This document shows, in pieces, positions 1 through 11,825 of a stretch of DNA of 64,000 nucleotides. Both the position numbers and the translations under genes were made by a program. The stretch is from positions 3,410,001 through 3,474,000 of the forward strand of contig OX637797.1 in assembly GCA_951802425.1 (NCBI GenBank). The letters run 5' to 3'. The stretch is from Clavaria fumosa (taxonomy: Eukaryota > Basidiomycota > Agaricomycetes > Agaricales > Clavariaceae). The first letter of the stretch is position 1. Every line of letters begins with the position of its first letter. Below the pieces are notes generated by a model. The model saw only the letters and a program-made list of their open reading frames with translations, did not search any database and had not been told where the DNA came from.

Positions 1-505
1 GGATATTCAACATGATGAGATTGAGTTATATATCACACCCACCAATTTGGGTGATATTAAACCAGAGGATATTGGGTTGTACAAAGCACTCTTGCTACAA
101 TCTAATCTAATGACTGAGCTGGATCAAAGAGCTTAAGCAAACAGGCTGCACTGTGGACCCAATAGCAGGTTGATATCACCATCTGGTCAGATGATTTATG
201 GCTTTCACCCAAAAACAGGTGACAGGTGATTTCAGAATTAAGGGGCATTCAGTTGATAACATTCAGTGATACAACACACCCATCAATCTGAGTGACATTA
301 AACTGGAGGATATTGAGTGATACAATATACCCCTTAATTTGAGTGATTACAAACTGCAGAATATTGAGTGATACAACACACCTCTCAACTTGAGTGATAT
401 TAAACCAGAGGATATTGAGTGATACAATACACCCCCTTAATATCAAACTGCAGGATACTGAGTGATATGCCTCTCAATTTGAGTGACATTAAACTACAAA
501 ATCTT
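1..505. repeat. Degenerate minisatellite, about 51-bp period
   Basis: A motif of the form GGATATTGAGTGATACAA recurs at about 257, 308, 359 and 410, giving a period near 51 bp. Each unit also carries a TTGAGTGATATTAAAC-like half. The first 256 bases contain more diverged versions of the same words. No coding frame is convincing. The array ends directly at the 5' LTR of the retrotransposon, so the element inserted at its edge. Confidence 0.75.
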
Positions 506-510
506 ATTGT

Positions 511-799
511 TGTTAGGATCGCTTATGTAAGCCATCCCAAAGTGCAGTTGTGGAGAAACTGGGGAGGGTTGTTGGAAGGTCACATGACCTGTGGCTGTGG
601 TCAGATTACATAATCGTAAGATCACATGACCTGGGCCTGGGCGCATCACGTGATCCGAGCGTCCGAGCGTGGGAAAGTCGGCAAGTCCCGAGGCTCTCGC
701 TATATATACTGCGTCCTTTCCATTTTTGTACTCTTTTCCCCTTATCTTAGTATTGTCATCATGACCTTACACTTAAGTTGTGTGAGACCCAGTCTGATA
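511..799 (+). repeat. 5' LTR
   Basis: Starts TGTTAGGATCGC and ends CAGTCTGATA. It matches 4754-5042 at all but about seven positions. It holds the TATA box and the inferred transcript start used for self-priming. Confidence 0.95.
701..754 (+). promoter_or_regulatory. LTR promoter: TATA box and inferred transcript start (R region)
   Basis: TATATATA lies at 701-708. About 36 bases downstream is ATCTTAGTATT (744-754), the exact reverse complement of the sequence just after the LTR (801-811). In Tf1-type elements the RNA 5' end is the primer, so transcription probably starts at or near 744. Confidence 0.6.
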
Positions 800-811
800 T
801 AATACTAAGAT
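800..811 (+). other. Primer-binding site for self-priming
   Basis: AATACTAAGAT at 801-811, directly after the 5' LTR, pairs over 11 bases with 744-754 inside the LTR. I saw no match to an initiator-tRNA 3' end. An 11-nt self-primer is the hallmark of the Tf1/sushi group. Confidence 0.7.
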
Positions 812-869
812 CCTGTCTGCCCTAGCCCCGTGTCCTAACCCGGCTAGCCTGGACCCTTAATTTCAAACT

Positions 870-1277
870 GTGACACCGCAACCCATTGCAACCCCCACGC
901 GACCCACGCGACCCACTGCGACCCTACCGCGACCTGCCATGACCATTTCGCGACCTCTTGTGACCCCTCTGCTGTGTACTCCGGATGTGGCCATGGCCCG
1001 AGGATGGGCCCCTGCTGATGAGAGATGTTGTTTCCGATGCCACCAGACTGGCCATGCTGTCTGTTTCTGCCCCCTGCCTGATACACGTCTGCAGGTCCCA
1101 AGGGCCCAAACCCAGGCAGCACCATGTGCCCCCCAAATGGCGGAGGGATATGAGAAAGAGATTGCACAGCTCCGAGCCTGCATAGAGCGGTGTGAGAGAG
1201 AGAGGAGGACTCCCACTGGGGAGAAGAAGTGTGCCAGCCCCCTTTCTGTCCCTGTGCCTGCTGCAAGTATACCCTGA
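870..1277 (+). pseudogene. Truncated gag: nucleocapsid zinc knuckle only
   Basis: A frame opens after the TAA at 858-860 and runs to TGA at 1275-1277; its first ATG is at 939. It encodes a proline/arginine-rich stretch and then CFRCHQTGHAVCFC, a CX2CX4HX4C zinc knuckle that binds element RNA. Gag proteins of this group normally have a capsid domain of a couple of hundred residues before the knuckle; here only about 70 bases separate the LTR from this frame. Downstream pol lies in the same frame but is separated by two TGA codons (1275 and near 1305). Confidence 0.8.
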
Positions 1278-1319
1278 TATACCATCTTGCAGCGGAGACA
1301 TACCTGAATTGGGGCTGAG

Positions 1320-4300
1320 GTGAAGGAGGAAGTGACACTGGCAGAGTGCCTAACCAGAGTGCAGCCAGAAGTGCGGAAACATGTGCCACAAGAGCTAGCC
1401 ATCCAGGTGCACTTGGAGGCTTTCAGCACTGGCAAAGGGACCACAATGAAGGCCCTTGTTGACTCAGGGTGCACCAACTGCTTCATGGATTTGGAGTGGG
1501 CAAAAGGAGTGGGACTGGAGCCATCTCTCCTGCTGAACCCAATCACCATGTATAATGTGGATGGGACGCAGAACAGGAATGGAAAGGTCCGGTATGGGAT
1601 AGAGGTGCTGGTGAGAGTTGGTGACCACCAGGAGCAGATCCACTTTCTGCTGGGAAAGACCCAGTCCCACAAGGTCATCCTTGGGCATGACTGGCTCAAG
1701 CGGCATAACCCGGATATTGACTGGCAGAAGGCAGAGCTGAGCCTTACCCGCTGCCCCCCACAGTGTTCCCCATCCCCTCGAGCCTCTGCACCCCTGAAAA
1801 CGAGTACCCTCGCATCCACGAGTATTCTGGACACCCGTTTTCCCAACTCTGGCCCTACCCCCGATTGGCCCAGCCGCTACCCTTTGGTGTTTAGTGAAGT
1901 GAAGTGGGATGAACTTCCCCACTCCCGACCAGACTTCAATATTAAGATCGAGTTCAAAAAGGACCCTGAGCACCTCTCCTCCAAGCTGTATTCTTTGACA
2001 CGGCAGGAGATGGTGGAGATGAACTGTTGGGTGGAAGAGCAGCTTGCTTCTGGACGAATCTGGCCCTCGAAATCCCCGTATGCCAGCCCCTTCTTCTTCA
2101 AACATGAGAAGGACAAGCTGCGGCCAATCATCGACTACTCGAGGCTGAATGCACACCTGATCAAGGACAAGTACCCCCTCCCCCGCATCCGAGACACAGT
2201 GGATGTGCTTAAAGGAGCGTCGATCTACTCTAAGATTGATGCAAAGGGAGGTTTCCCATCTATGCAGGTCTGGCCCGAGCACCAGCACCGCTGCGCCTTC
2301 CTGACACCCCGTGGACTCTTCGAACCAGCTGTCATGTGGTTTGGACTGCAGAATGCCCCTGCTACCTTCCAATGCTTCATGAATCATGTGTTGAGGGAGG
2401 AGATTGCAGGAGGACATGTGAGGGCCTATGTGGATGATGTCATTGTGTTTGCAGAGGACTTGGCTACACACCAGTACTGGATGGATCGGGTCTTGAGGAA
2501 GTTTGGAGAGAATGGGTTGTGTCTCAAACTCAGTAAATGCGAGTTTGAGAAGAGTGAGATCATCTTCCTGGGGATGAAGATCTCCCACAACAGACTAGAG
2601 CATGATCCGGCCAAGGGTGCGGCAGTCCGAGATTGGCCACGTCCTAAGAATGTGAAGGATGTCCAGAGGTTCAATGGGATGCTGAACTACCTCCACCGGC
2701 ACATCCTGAATCTTTCTGCCCGGGCAAAGCCACTCTTCCAGCTGACTGGGAATGTTCCATGGAAATGGGAGGAGGAGGAGGAAGTGGCCTTCCGAGATCT
2801 CCGCCAGGCACTCGTATCAGCCCTGGTCTTGGCTCTGCCTCAGGACAAAGGGAGATGGAAGGTAGAGACAGATGCAAGCAACCTGGCAACTGGTGGAGTG
2901 CTCTCGCAGCAGCAGACGGATGGAACCTGGAGAGTTGTTGACTATATCTCCAAGGCCCTCACTGCAGCTGAGAAGAACTATGATGTGTACGACAAGGAGT
3001 TCTTGGCTGTGATTCGGGCACTTCGCGAGTGGCAAGCATACCTCATTGGAGCAGAGGAGACGATTGAGATCTGGACAGACCATGCAAACCTCCAGTACTT
3101 CCGGAAGCCCCAGAAGTTGAAGCCGAGGCAGGTTCGTTGGGTTGGAGAGCTCCAGTGCTTTGACTTTGAGATAAAGTATCGCACTGGCAAGTCGAATACA
3201 AAGGCAGATGCACTCTCCCGGAGACCAGACTATGGAGAGATGGTGGAGGAGGATGCACCAGTGCAGGTTTTCCTGGAAACGGAAGTCCATGTGTCATTCA
3301 CATTGGAAATGGAGATGCTACTCCAGAAAAATAGCGCGGTACACATACAGAAGCCGGAGGAGCTTGATGATGAGTGGACACGAGATCGTGCTGGACTCTG
3401 GCGAAAGGGGATAGTCACTTGGGTCCCCCTAGGAGCTTGTGAGGCCGTTCTTGAGTTTGAGCATGACCTCCCTGCTGCTGGACACCCTGGGCCCCGGAAG
3501 TTGAGAGCAGCACTAGTGAAGGGTTATTGGTGGCTGGACATGGTAAAAGATGCGGATCGGTATGCCCAGGGGTGTGAGACATGCCAACGGACGAAGCCTG
3601 ACCGTACCAAGCGTGCTGCCCCACTGCACCCCCATCTGGTGCCCGATGGTCCCTGGTCGGTGATCTCATGGGACATAGTCGGTCCCCTCCCCCTCTCCCG
3701 TGGACATAATGCCATCCTTGTTATTGTCAACAAATTCACGAAACGGACACTGCTCGAAGTGATCGGGCTCGACCTCACAGGACTTGGAGCGGCGCGTCTC
3801 CTCCGGGATCGAGTGTTTTGTGACCATGGAGTCCCTCACAAGGTTGTGAGTGACCGGGGGTCCCAGTTCGTGTCCCGCTTCATGAAGGAGTTCTACTCCA
3901 TGATCTGGGTAAAGGCAAATCCAAGTACTGCCTTTCATCCGCAGACTGATGGACAGACGGAACGGGCGAACCAAAAGATGGAGATCTATCTCCGGGCTTA
4001 TGTGGACCATCTCCAGGATGACTGGGCTGAATGGTTGTCCACTGCGGAGTTTGCTCTTAATAATCGTGAGCACTCAGTGACAGGACAGACACCTTTCTTC
4101 CTCGATTATGGATGACACCCATGGAATGGGGGGCTCCAGCCACCTTCTGAGGTGAACCCAGCAGCAGACGAGTGGATGGCTAAGCTCATGGAGTCCCAAA
4201 GAGCAGCCAAGGAGGCAATGGAGAAAGCGGTGGCAGCGATGAAGAAGAGCTATGATAAGGGGAAACACCCAAGTCGGGAGTACTCTGAGGGAGATCTGGT

Positions 4301-4742
4301 CTGGCTGGATACTAGAAACTTGAAGATGGACCGGCCCTGTAAAAAGCTTGACAACAAGAGAGCAGGCCCCTTTGCAGTTGAGGAGAAGGTGGGACCTGCT
4401 GGGTATCGCCTCAAGCTCCCTCGGGCCTGGTGCATCCATCGGGTCTTCAATGAGTTGCTGTTGACACCATACCACCCCCCTTCCTTCCCTTCTCAGAACC
4501 TGCCTCCCCCTCCGCCCCCTACGATTGATGATGACCACCTGGAGTATGATGTGGAGGCGATCCTTGATGTTAAGAAGGTGGGATGTGGGGTGAAGTACTT
4601 GGTGAAGTGGTTGGGATATCCAGTGGAGGAAAACACTTGGGAGCCCTGTAGGAACCTCACTAACGTAACGTTGCTTCTCCAGGACTTCTTCCTCTCCCAC
4701 CCCGACAAGGCCAAGCTAGCTGGTCGGGACGCCCAGCCTTAA
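1320..4742 (+). pseudogene. pol polyprotein (protease-RT-RNase H-integrase-chromodomain) with one in-frame stop
   Basis: One reading frame, interrupted only by TGA at 4113-4115, carries the pol domains in order. Protease has LVDSGCTNC. Reverse transcriptase has RPIIDYSRLN and the catalytic YVDD near 2430. RNase H has ETDAS and WTDH. Integrase has an HHCC zinc site (HDLPAAGH...CETC) and the DDE core, including VSDRGSQF and HPQTDGQTER. After the stop come the integrase C-terminal region and a chromodomain (YLVKWLGYPVEENTWEP, about 4590-4650). The TGA sits where a CGA arginine codon would arise by one C-to-T change at a CpG. The chromodomain would target integration to modified histones. Confidence 0.93.
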
Positions 4743-4753
4743 GAGGGGGGTGA
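4741..4753 (+). other. Polypurine tract
   Basis: AAGAGGGGGGTGA directly precedes the 3' LTR at 4754. This is the expected plus-strand primer position. It lies just after the pol stop codon at 4740-4742. Confidence 0.75.
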
Positions 4754-5042
4754 TGTTAGGATCGCTTATTTAAGCCATCCCAAAGTGCAGTTGTGGAGAA
4801 ACTGGGGAGGGTTGTTGGAAGGTCACATGACCTGTGGCTGTGGTCAGATTACATAATCGTAAGATCACATGACCTGGGCCTGGGTGCATCACGTGGTCCG
4901 AGGGTCCGAGCGTGGGAAAGTCGGCAAGTCCCGAGGCTCTCGCTATATATACTGCATCCTTTCCATTTTTGTACTCTTTTCCCCTTATCTTAGTATTGTC
5001 GTCATGACCTTACGCTTAAGTTGTGTGAGACCCAGTCTGATA
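4754..5042 (+). repeat. 3' LTR
   Basis: 289 bp, nearly identical to 511-799. It is followed by the ATTGT target duplication at 5043-5047. Confidence 0.95.
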
Positions 5043-5053
5043 ATTGTCTAGAT

Positions 5054-5140
5054 GGGGACTGTAGTGTAATGGATAACACAGCAGTTGTGGGTTGACCCCA
5101 GTTTTCATGAACACTTGGGTTTAACTCCCACTGAGTGCAC
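5054..5140 (+). repeat. tRNA-like sequence, probable SINE head
   Basis: TAGTGTAATGG at 5062-5072 resembles a tRNA-Arg A box, and GGGTTTAACTCCC at 5117-5129 resembles a B box with GGTTCRANTCC decayed. The spacing and poor stems argue against a working tRNA; a tRNA-derived SINE or old tRNA pseudogene fits better. It starts 11 bases past the retrotransposon's 3' LTR, so the LTR element landed beside it. Confidence 0.45.
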
Positions 5141-5772
5141 ATTTTACAGGCCAAAAATCACCTGAAGTTATAGCTAAAATCACTGAATGTAGAAGCCACC
5201 TAAAATATCAAGTTAAAATGTGCTTGATGGCAGTGACATTCACCTGGAGAGCAGCAGGTGAATTTGGTCATATATGTGCTGCAAATAACCCCTTTCATTT
5301 ACTTGATTATCAACCAAAACTAGTGACTTTCACCAGGTCTCAGTCCTGCTGTACTTCCTATAATCACCTGTCTGAGTTGGGTAAATGCCCTCTACAAAAC
5401 AATTGCCTACATGGCTATAATCAACTATTTTTGTTTGGTTTCAGACCAGTACAAAGCCTATGAAAAACACCCAAAATCATGGCTATGATCACTGCAAAGT
5501 ATGGTGACTTTCACCATACTTTAGTAGTGAAAATCACCTATTTTGTGCACCTGATAAAGGCATAATTATCAACTGCTACTGGTGATTTCCCAGCTAGGAA
5601 TGAGTTGCCATTCACCATATTTGTGTGATGATTTTCACCAGGTTTCAGTCTTGTAGTGTTTAGGTTCCTCATTGCTGGTGAAGAAATCAAGAGTACATAC
5701 CACATGTCATCCACCCCATCTACAATTCCGATTTTTAATGTCATTCACCCTTGCAGATCTGTTCAGTGAGCC
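5141..5772. other. AT-rich non-coding repeat-like stretch
   Basis: Words such as GTGACTTTCACCA and GTGATTTTCACCAGG recur at irregular spacing, and similar words occur near 170-240. This may be the tail of the SINE or another old repeat. I see no gene. Confidence 0.5.
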
Positions 5773-6533
5773 TTGCTGGGTTTCTCTCCATCATGTGATC
5801 AATTGACTTCCTGCGCACGCAATGAGAAGGTTATGGCAACCACGCAATCTGCACCCGTTCTGATGTTTTCTTTATCTTTGCGCAGAACGTGGACCATTTT
5901 ATGCACATGCACAATATCATCCGTGAGCATCCTCGCTTCTCTTCCTTCCCATTTGACCCGTCTTCTCTTCTACACTCATCTTCTTTGCTGGCGCTCTCCT
6001 AGGCAACAAACTGCGCGCAATCACCCGACCTATCCGGTGCGATGGGCGTTCTCGCCTGATGATCTAGTGTCCGCAGTTGGGCGTCCCATATCACGCCTGC
6101 CAAGTGGCTCCGACACGGCTCACCCAACGCGCTGTCGCTTGCGGACGGGAAGTGAGTCGGGCGCTGACTTCTACTTTATTTGCACATCAAGGCGGGTTAC
6201 AGGGGTGATGATACACAACTAAGAGAGTGGTGCCGGCAGAACCCCAAAATTGCTCGCACAAGTTACACAAGCGTCAGGTGGGAAACTTTCACACGCGATA
6301 ACGGGTGGTATAACTTGTAGCGTTTTCAGCTTGGTAAGGACCGCTCCCCCTTGTCCCTCCCCCCGCTCATGGCACCACCACCCGACAGCACACACCTTTC
6401 GCCGGTGCACGACAATGCACTCGCAGCGTGCAGCTCTCGGCGACGTTTTCTGCCACAATTCTAGCCTCAGTTCCAAAGCCGTTGGTACCACCAACGACCG
6501 GGGTCTTATCCTCCTCTCTCGCACTGAGAAATA
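5773..6533 (+). other. Unassigned region with a 149-codon open frame
   Basis: An open frame runs 5773-6222, but its composition is ordinary, it matches no family I recognise, and no consistent splice set extends it. I treat it as intergenic or a relic. Confidence 0.3.
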
Positions 6534-6590
6534 AAAATGGCTCGCATTGTGTGGCTGTGAGTGTCACGGCCCCACAATACGAGCCATTTT
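6534..6590. repeat. Large perfect-type hairpin (21-bp arms)
   Basis: Arms 6534-6554 and 6570-6590 pair at 19 of 21 positions around a 15-base loop. It may be a minimal inverted-repeat element, a transcript-end hairpin or the remnant of a small TIR transposon. It lies in non-coding sequence upstream of the decayed membrane-protein frame. Confidence 0.6.
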
Positions 6591-6781
6591 CCATTTTCTA
6601 CAATTCGACGAAGTGGAGACTTTATTGACGTTCTTGTCACCATTTATGACCGTCTACCAAGCACGTTCTCGGCCATTAAAGACAAGTGCATCTCATTCTC
6701 TAGAAACTAATCAACTCGACAGCCCAAACCTGGCTGTCTTGCCGACAACGTCTTCACTATCGTCCTCACCAGTAGCTCCTT

Positions 6782-7234
6782 CCACAGCGTCCACGAGCCC
6801 GCCATTGCCTCCGCCAACGGTGTACTCACCCTTCTTCGCGGTCGACAGTGTCCTCTTCTCCCAAACCGCGCAGTGCCTTGGTTGCTGGTGTCGTCGGCGC
6901 GGTGGCCTTCGTTCGACTTATCTTGCTTTCGGGCTCTTGTGGAGGTGCTAGGCGTAAGCGTGGGAGTGATCCTCAACCGCTCGTTATCCTAGGATCGGCG
7001 ACAGGTGAGTCGGAATCTAAAGAACCCCCACCACAGCCGCAGTCTGTTGGTGCATTCGTCATATCCGCCCTAATGCGTCACGAACTGTGTCCCCTAATCC
7101 CATTCTCATGTTCTCTATGCACCACGAGCTACATAACCAATCGTTTGGTAGAACAGTGCACAGTCAGTGTTAAGCACAAATTTTATTCTTCTTCAATACT
7201 GGGAGAGGAGGCGGGGCATGCGGTTCGGCCTTAG
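6782..7234 (+). pseudogene. Possible decayed single-span membrane protein
   Basis: A Ser/Thr/Pro-rich frame leads into SALVAGVVGAVAFVRLILL, then an Arg/Lys-rich patch (ARRKRGSDPQP). Many fungal genomes encode single-pass proteins with this layout: Ser/Thr stalk, GVVGGVAF-type membrane segment, basic stop-transfer. Here an Arg interrupts the membrane segment and the upstream Ser/Thr-rich frame is out of register, so this is likely a relic or a gene whose splicing I could not rebuild. Confidence 0.35.
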
Positions 7235-7439
7235 TGTTAGGCAGGAAAGAAACAAGGTGACGGAGGGCGGACGAAAAGGGAGATTATCAAAAACCGGGGA
7301 AGAATTTGAATACGGTAAACGTAACTACAGAAAAACACAAAAAAAAAATCTGCAACTTTCAATTTCGGCTTGCTTTTTCCCCTCTCCTCTCCCGTCCCCT
7401 CGATGATCCTCGCATTAACGCTCATAACGAAAAGCACGA

Positions 7440-9105
<1,666 letters not shown>

Positions 9106-9173
9106 GGTCACAAATTAAGGAATACGGCGATAGGTGAAGATTTGAGGGGAAGAAACGACGTGAAGCGCGCTGT

Positions 9174-9181
9174 GATATATA
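9174..9181 (-). promoter_or_regulatory. TATA box of the actin gene
   Basis: Reads TATATATC on the minus strand, about 70 bases upstream of the actin ATG (9105). This spacing would leave a 5' leader of about 40 nt. Confidence 0.5.
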
Positions 9182-10007
9182 CTGGAACTTTCTGATCGAT
9201 AGGCTGTGTTGTGCGATGCACAGCAAGGGGAGTGGGTAAAGAGTCAGCGGCTGCGGTGAACGAATGCACCGCTGTTGCCAACGTTTGACGCGGCAACTGC
9301 GACGGCAATGAAGCTGCGCACCTACGGACGAGACTCGCGGTCGTTGGTTTTGGGCAAAGGGTGGTGGGGCCAAATCACTGGCTGCGACTCAGGACCGGTG
9401 TGTGTGATACGGTCACATAGCGCGACATTTAGGGCAGGCGTATCAAGGACTTGTAAGACTCCACGACTTGCAACGAATCACTGGGACTCTCCCTTCGTCG
9501 TCCCCTCCCATTGCGGCAACGACTGCCTTGACCCGTGGTTACCGTGTCTGGCCCGAAACACACCCACATACATCACTGTATTCTACCGTGCTTCGCTGTG
9601 AGTGTTTCTCTTGTGGTCTAACCTTCTTTGCTGCCGATGACAGGCGTAATCTTGCCTGTTGGACCCCATCGTCCTCTCGCACGTGCAGTCCTTGGCTAAA
9701 TGGGTCTATGAGCGCTTTATTGATAACCATCAGGAAGAAATCATGATGATCCACCGTACGGCAAGTGGATCTTCCGACACACCAACATCCATCATGGGCC
9801 CCCGTTTTCCTCTTCTCGTTGACATCTACGGCCAACATTGCCTGACTGACTGTCACAATGGAGACTTGGGAATAAAGGAGGCCGCTTTTCGAAGCTGGTC
9901 TCGTTGTCTTGTAGTAATTCTCTAATCCATCCCACGGGGCATCGTTTCGTGATTGAACATACAGTAAACTGAGAGAAAGGAAAAATAAGTAAATACATCC
10001 ATCCGCA
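9182..10007. other. Intergenic: actin upstream region and KIN17 downstream region
   Basis: Short frames occur on both strands (for example 9659-9925), but none has recognisable motifs or consistent splice sites. I see nothing coding. Confidence 0.6.
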
Positions 10008-11170
10008 TTATGCATGCACAGCGGTACCCTCCCTCTCCATCCGCCGCCGTTTCCTCTCTTGCTCCTCCAGAATTATCCGCTCTGCCATGCTCACAGGGGC
10101 CGGCCGTCTCATGGGTGTCTTCTTCGCATCACCAGTGACGTCCGAGCTTTTGAGCGGGTTGGACCGTTTGAGTGGGTTGGATGCCTTGAGTGGATTAGAA
10201 AACTTGAGTGGGTTAGTCCTCGCCAGTGGCACGAGTGGCGCAGCGGCGACAGCGGAAGAAGGCGTCGTGGAAGGCGAACTAAACGAGAGAACGATCTTTT
10301 CTGGCGGCTCTGCTGGCTGGGAAGGCTTGTCTTCTGGTGGGGGCGGGATGGCGGGAGAGGCGGAAGACGCCTCGGCAGCCTTCGCTGATTCGGCAGCGGC
10401 TGCGCGTTCAATTTGTTCAGCGATGAGTATGCGCTCTCGTTGTTCGTCTGAGGTTGTCGCGCGTTCTTTCTTCATGGAAGCTTCCTGTAGACGCCAAAAG
10501 GAGAATACGAAGATACAAAAGACGAGATGAGTGACGAGGGCAACTGGTTTTTAGCTGGATGGACGAACCGCTTTCGCGAGGGCCTTTGGGCTGTTGTCAA
10601 TCCAAGCGAGAAACAGGCCCTTCTCGGTCTCGTCGACGTGCGCAACGCCGGTACGGCCGAGATGCTTGACAAACTCGGTGAGTGTGACCCACCGGGTCGA
10701 ATTCATGTGCAGGTGGTGTTTGTCCTGGATGAACTCTTGGTAGACCCTGTTTGCAAACACACGTTTCGTCCCAAATCTGTGACGTCGTTAACCAAACCCA
10801 TCATCAACGGAACCGTAGCAAACCGGAGAAACAAAGAGGAAGCACGCACCGCCTGCTGAGGAGCTTGACGAAGTCGCTTTGGAACTCGGCCGAGAAGTCG
10901 GCGATGTGCTTGCCCGCGTGCTCGCCGACGACGAGCATCTGGCGAAGGTGCGACTCAGACTGAGCATGGCACTTGAACCCGTTTTCGTCGCGGCACTGCT
11001 TCTGGCACACTTGGCAGTACCAGCGTAGCCGCTGGAGACCCTTGGACTTCATCGCGTTGGCGATGGCCTTGGGAGTTCCGGCTATAAGCCGTTTCGTCGA
11101 GGTAGGGCGTTCATTTAGCGTCCGTGCACCGAGGCATTTGAGACAGCAGCTCACCTTCAGCGCGAGGCAT
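10008..11170 (-). CDS. KIN17: KIN17 family DNA/RNA-binding zinc-finger protein (310 aa)
   Basis: Exons: 11155-11170, 10850-11081, 10569-10776, 10008-10484 (933 nt, 310 aa). The N-terminus MPRAEAGTPKAIANAMKSKG and the zinc finger WYCQVCQKQCRDENGFKCH...H are diagnostic. They are followed by the winged-helix Kin17 core (VYQEFIQDKHHLHMNSTRW, VKHLGRTGVAHVDETEKG). KIN17 is a nuclear protein linked to DNA replication, repair and pre-mRNA processing in animals. The C-terminal third is low-complexity: four tandem NPLK repeats (about 10145-10220) and a basic ERKRRRMER tail. The C-terminal KOW region of animal KIN17 is absent, as I would expect for a fungal-length protein. Confidence 0.95.
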
Positions 11171-11825
11171 GGTTGTGGTGAGTGTATAGTTCTAGCAAGG
11201 AGGAGCGTTGTGCTTGCGGCTCAAGAGTGTAGTCTAAGTCGAGTCGAGAGTATTGCAAGTCACGGTGAAGTCACCGCGGCATGTCGGCATGATCCGGCTT
11301 ACTAAGCTCACTCCTGTAGTAAATTTACAGGTGAGACTTAAAATTACAGATTTACCCTAATTTCTGGTAGATCAAATTTGGTAGATCAAAAATGCGCAGT
11401 CTTTTTGAACTCTGGATTGGGTCTAGATATCGGGTGTTATACTCGGTAAGCAGCTTTGCGAGTCCAGTCACGGTTCTGCACGTGACCATTTCAAGCGTAC
11501 GGAAACATAGTCTTTTAATCGATGCATAATCCCTTAGACGAGCTTAGACTCCTTCCAACTTGACTCACTCCACCGGTGTTAAACGTTAAACCCTGCGCCG
11601 GTCCCCGCAAGCGACCTGATCGACTGCTGCAAATGGTCCAGGTCTCTCTCACGCCGGCGTCAGGGGCCTTCAGTTCAAGCATGTGTAACCAACATCACGA
11701 AGTGAGCCGAGTCCGGAATGCTTTTCTCCGCGATGGTAATATAAACAAGTAAGTCGCAATTGCTCCCAAATCCCCAGTCCTTTTGATTCTCTTAGGACGC
11801 GTCTTGGCATCAACTTCGCTGTATC
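11171..11825. other. Intergenic region between divergent KIN17 and P450 genes
   Basis: 655 bases with no supported frame. It should hold both promoters. No clear TATA pair was recognised. Confidence 0.55.

Larger units (their letters stand above)
511..5042 (+). mobile_element. LTR retrotransposon, Ty3/gypsy chromovirus (Tf1/sushi-like), defective
   Basis: This is a complete insertion of 4,532 bp bounded by two 289-bp LTRs and a 5-bp target duplication (ATTGT at 506-510 and 5043-5047). Internally it has a gag remnant with a zinc knuckle, then protease, reverse transcriptase, RNase H, integrase and a C-terminal chromodomain, the order of chromoviruses. The LTRs differ at about 7 of 289 positions, so insertion is recent. 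The capsid part of gag is missing and the gag-pol frame is broken by in-frame TGA codons, so this copy is probably not autonomous. The LTR ends are TG...TA rather than the usual TG...CA. Confidence 0.95.

Noticed and set aside
257..505. Possible CRISPR-like array
   Set aside because: The units are diverged head-to-tail minisatellite copies without unique spacers, in a eukaryotic context.
844..3297. Long minus-strand open frames opposite the retrotransposon
   Set aside because: They mirror gag and pol codon usage on the other strand and contain no recognisable domains.
6478..6495. Short palindrome CGTTGGTACCACCAACG
   Set aside because: A 7-bp stem of this kind is expected by chance and has no context.
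9275..10007. Several 66-158 codon frames between actin and KIN17
   Set aside because: No motif, no splice consistency, and they overlap each other on both strands.
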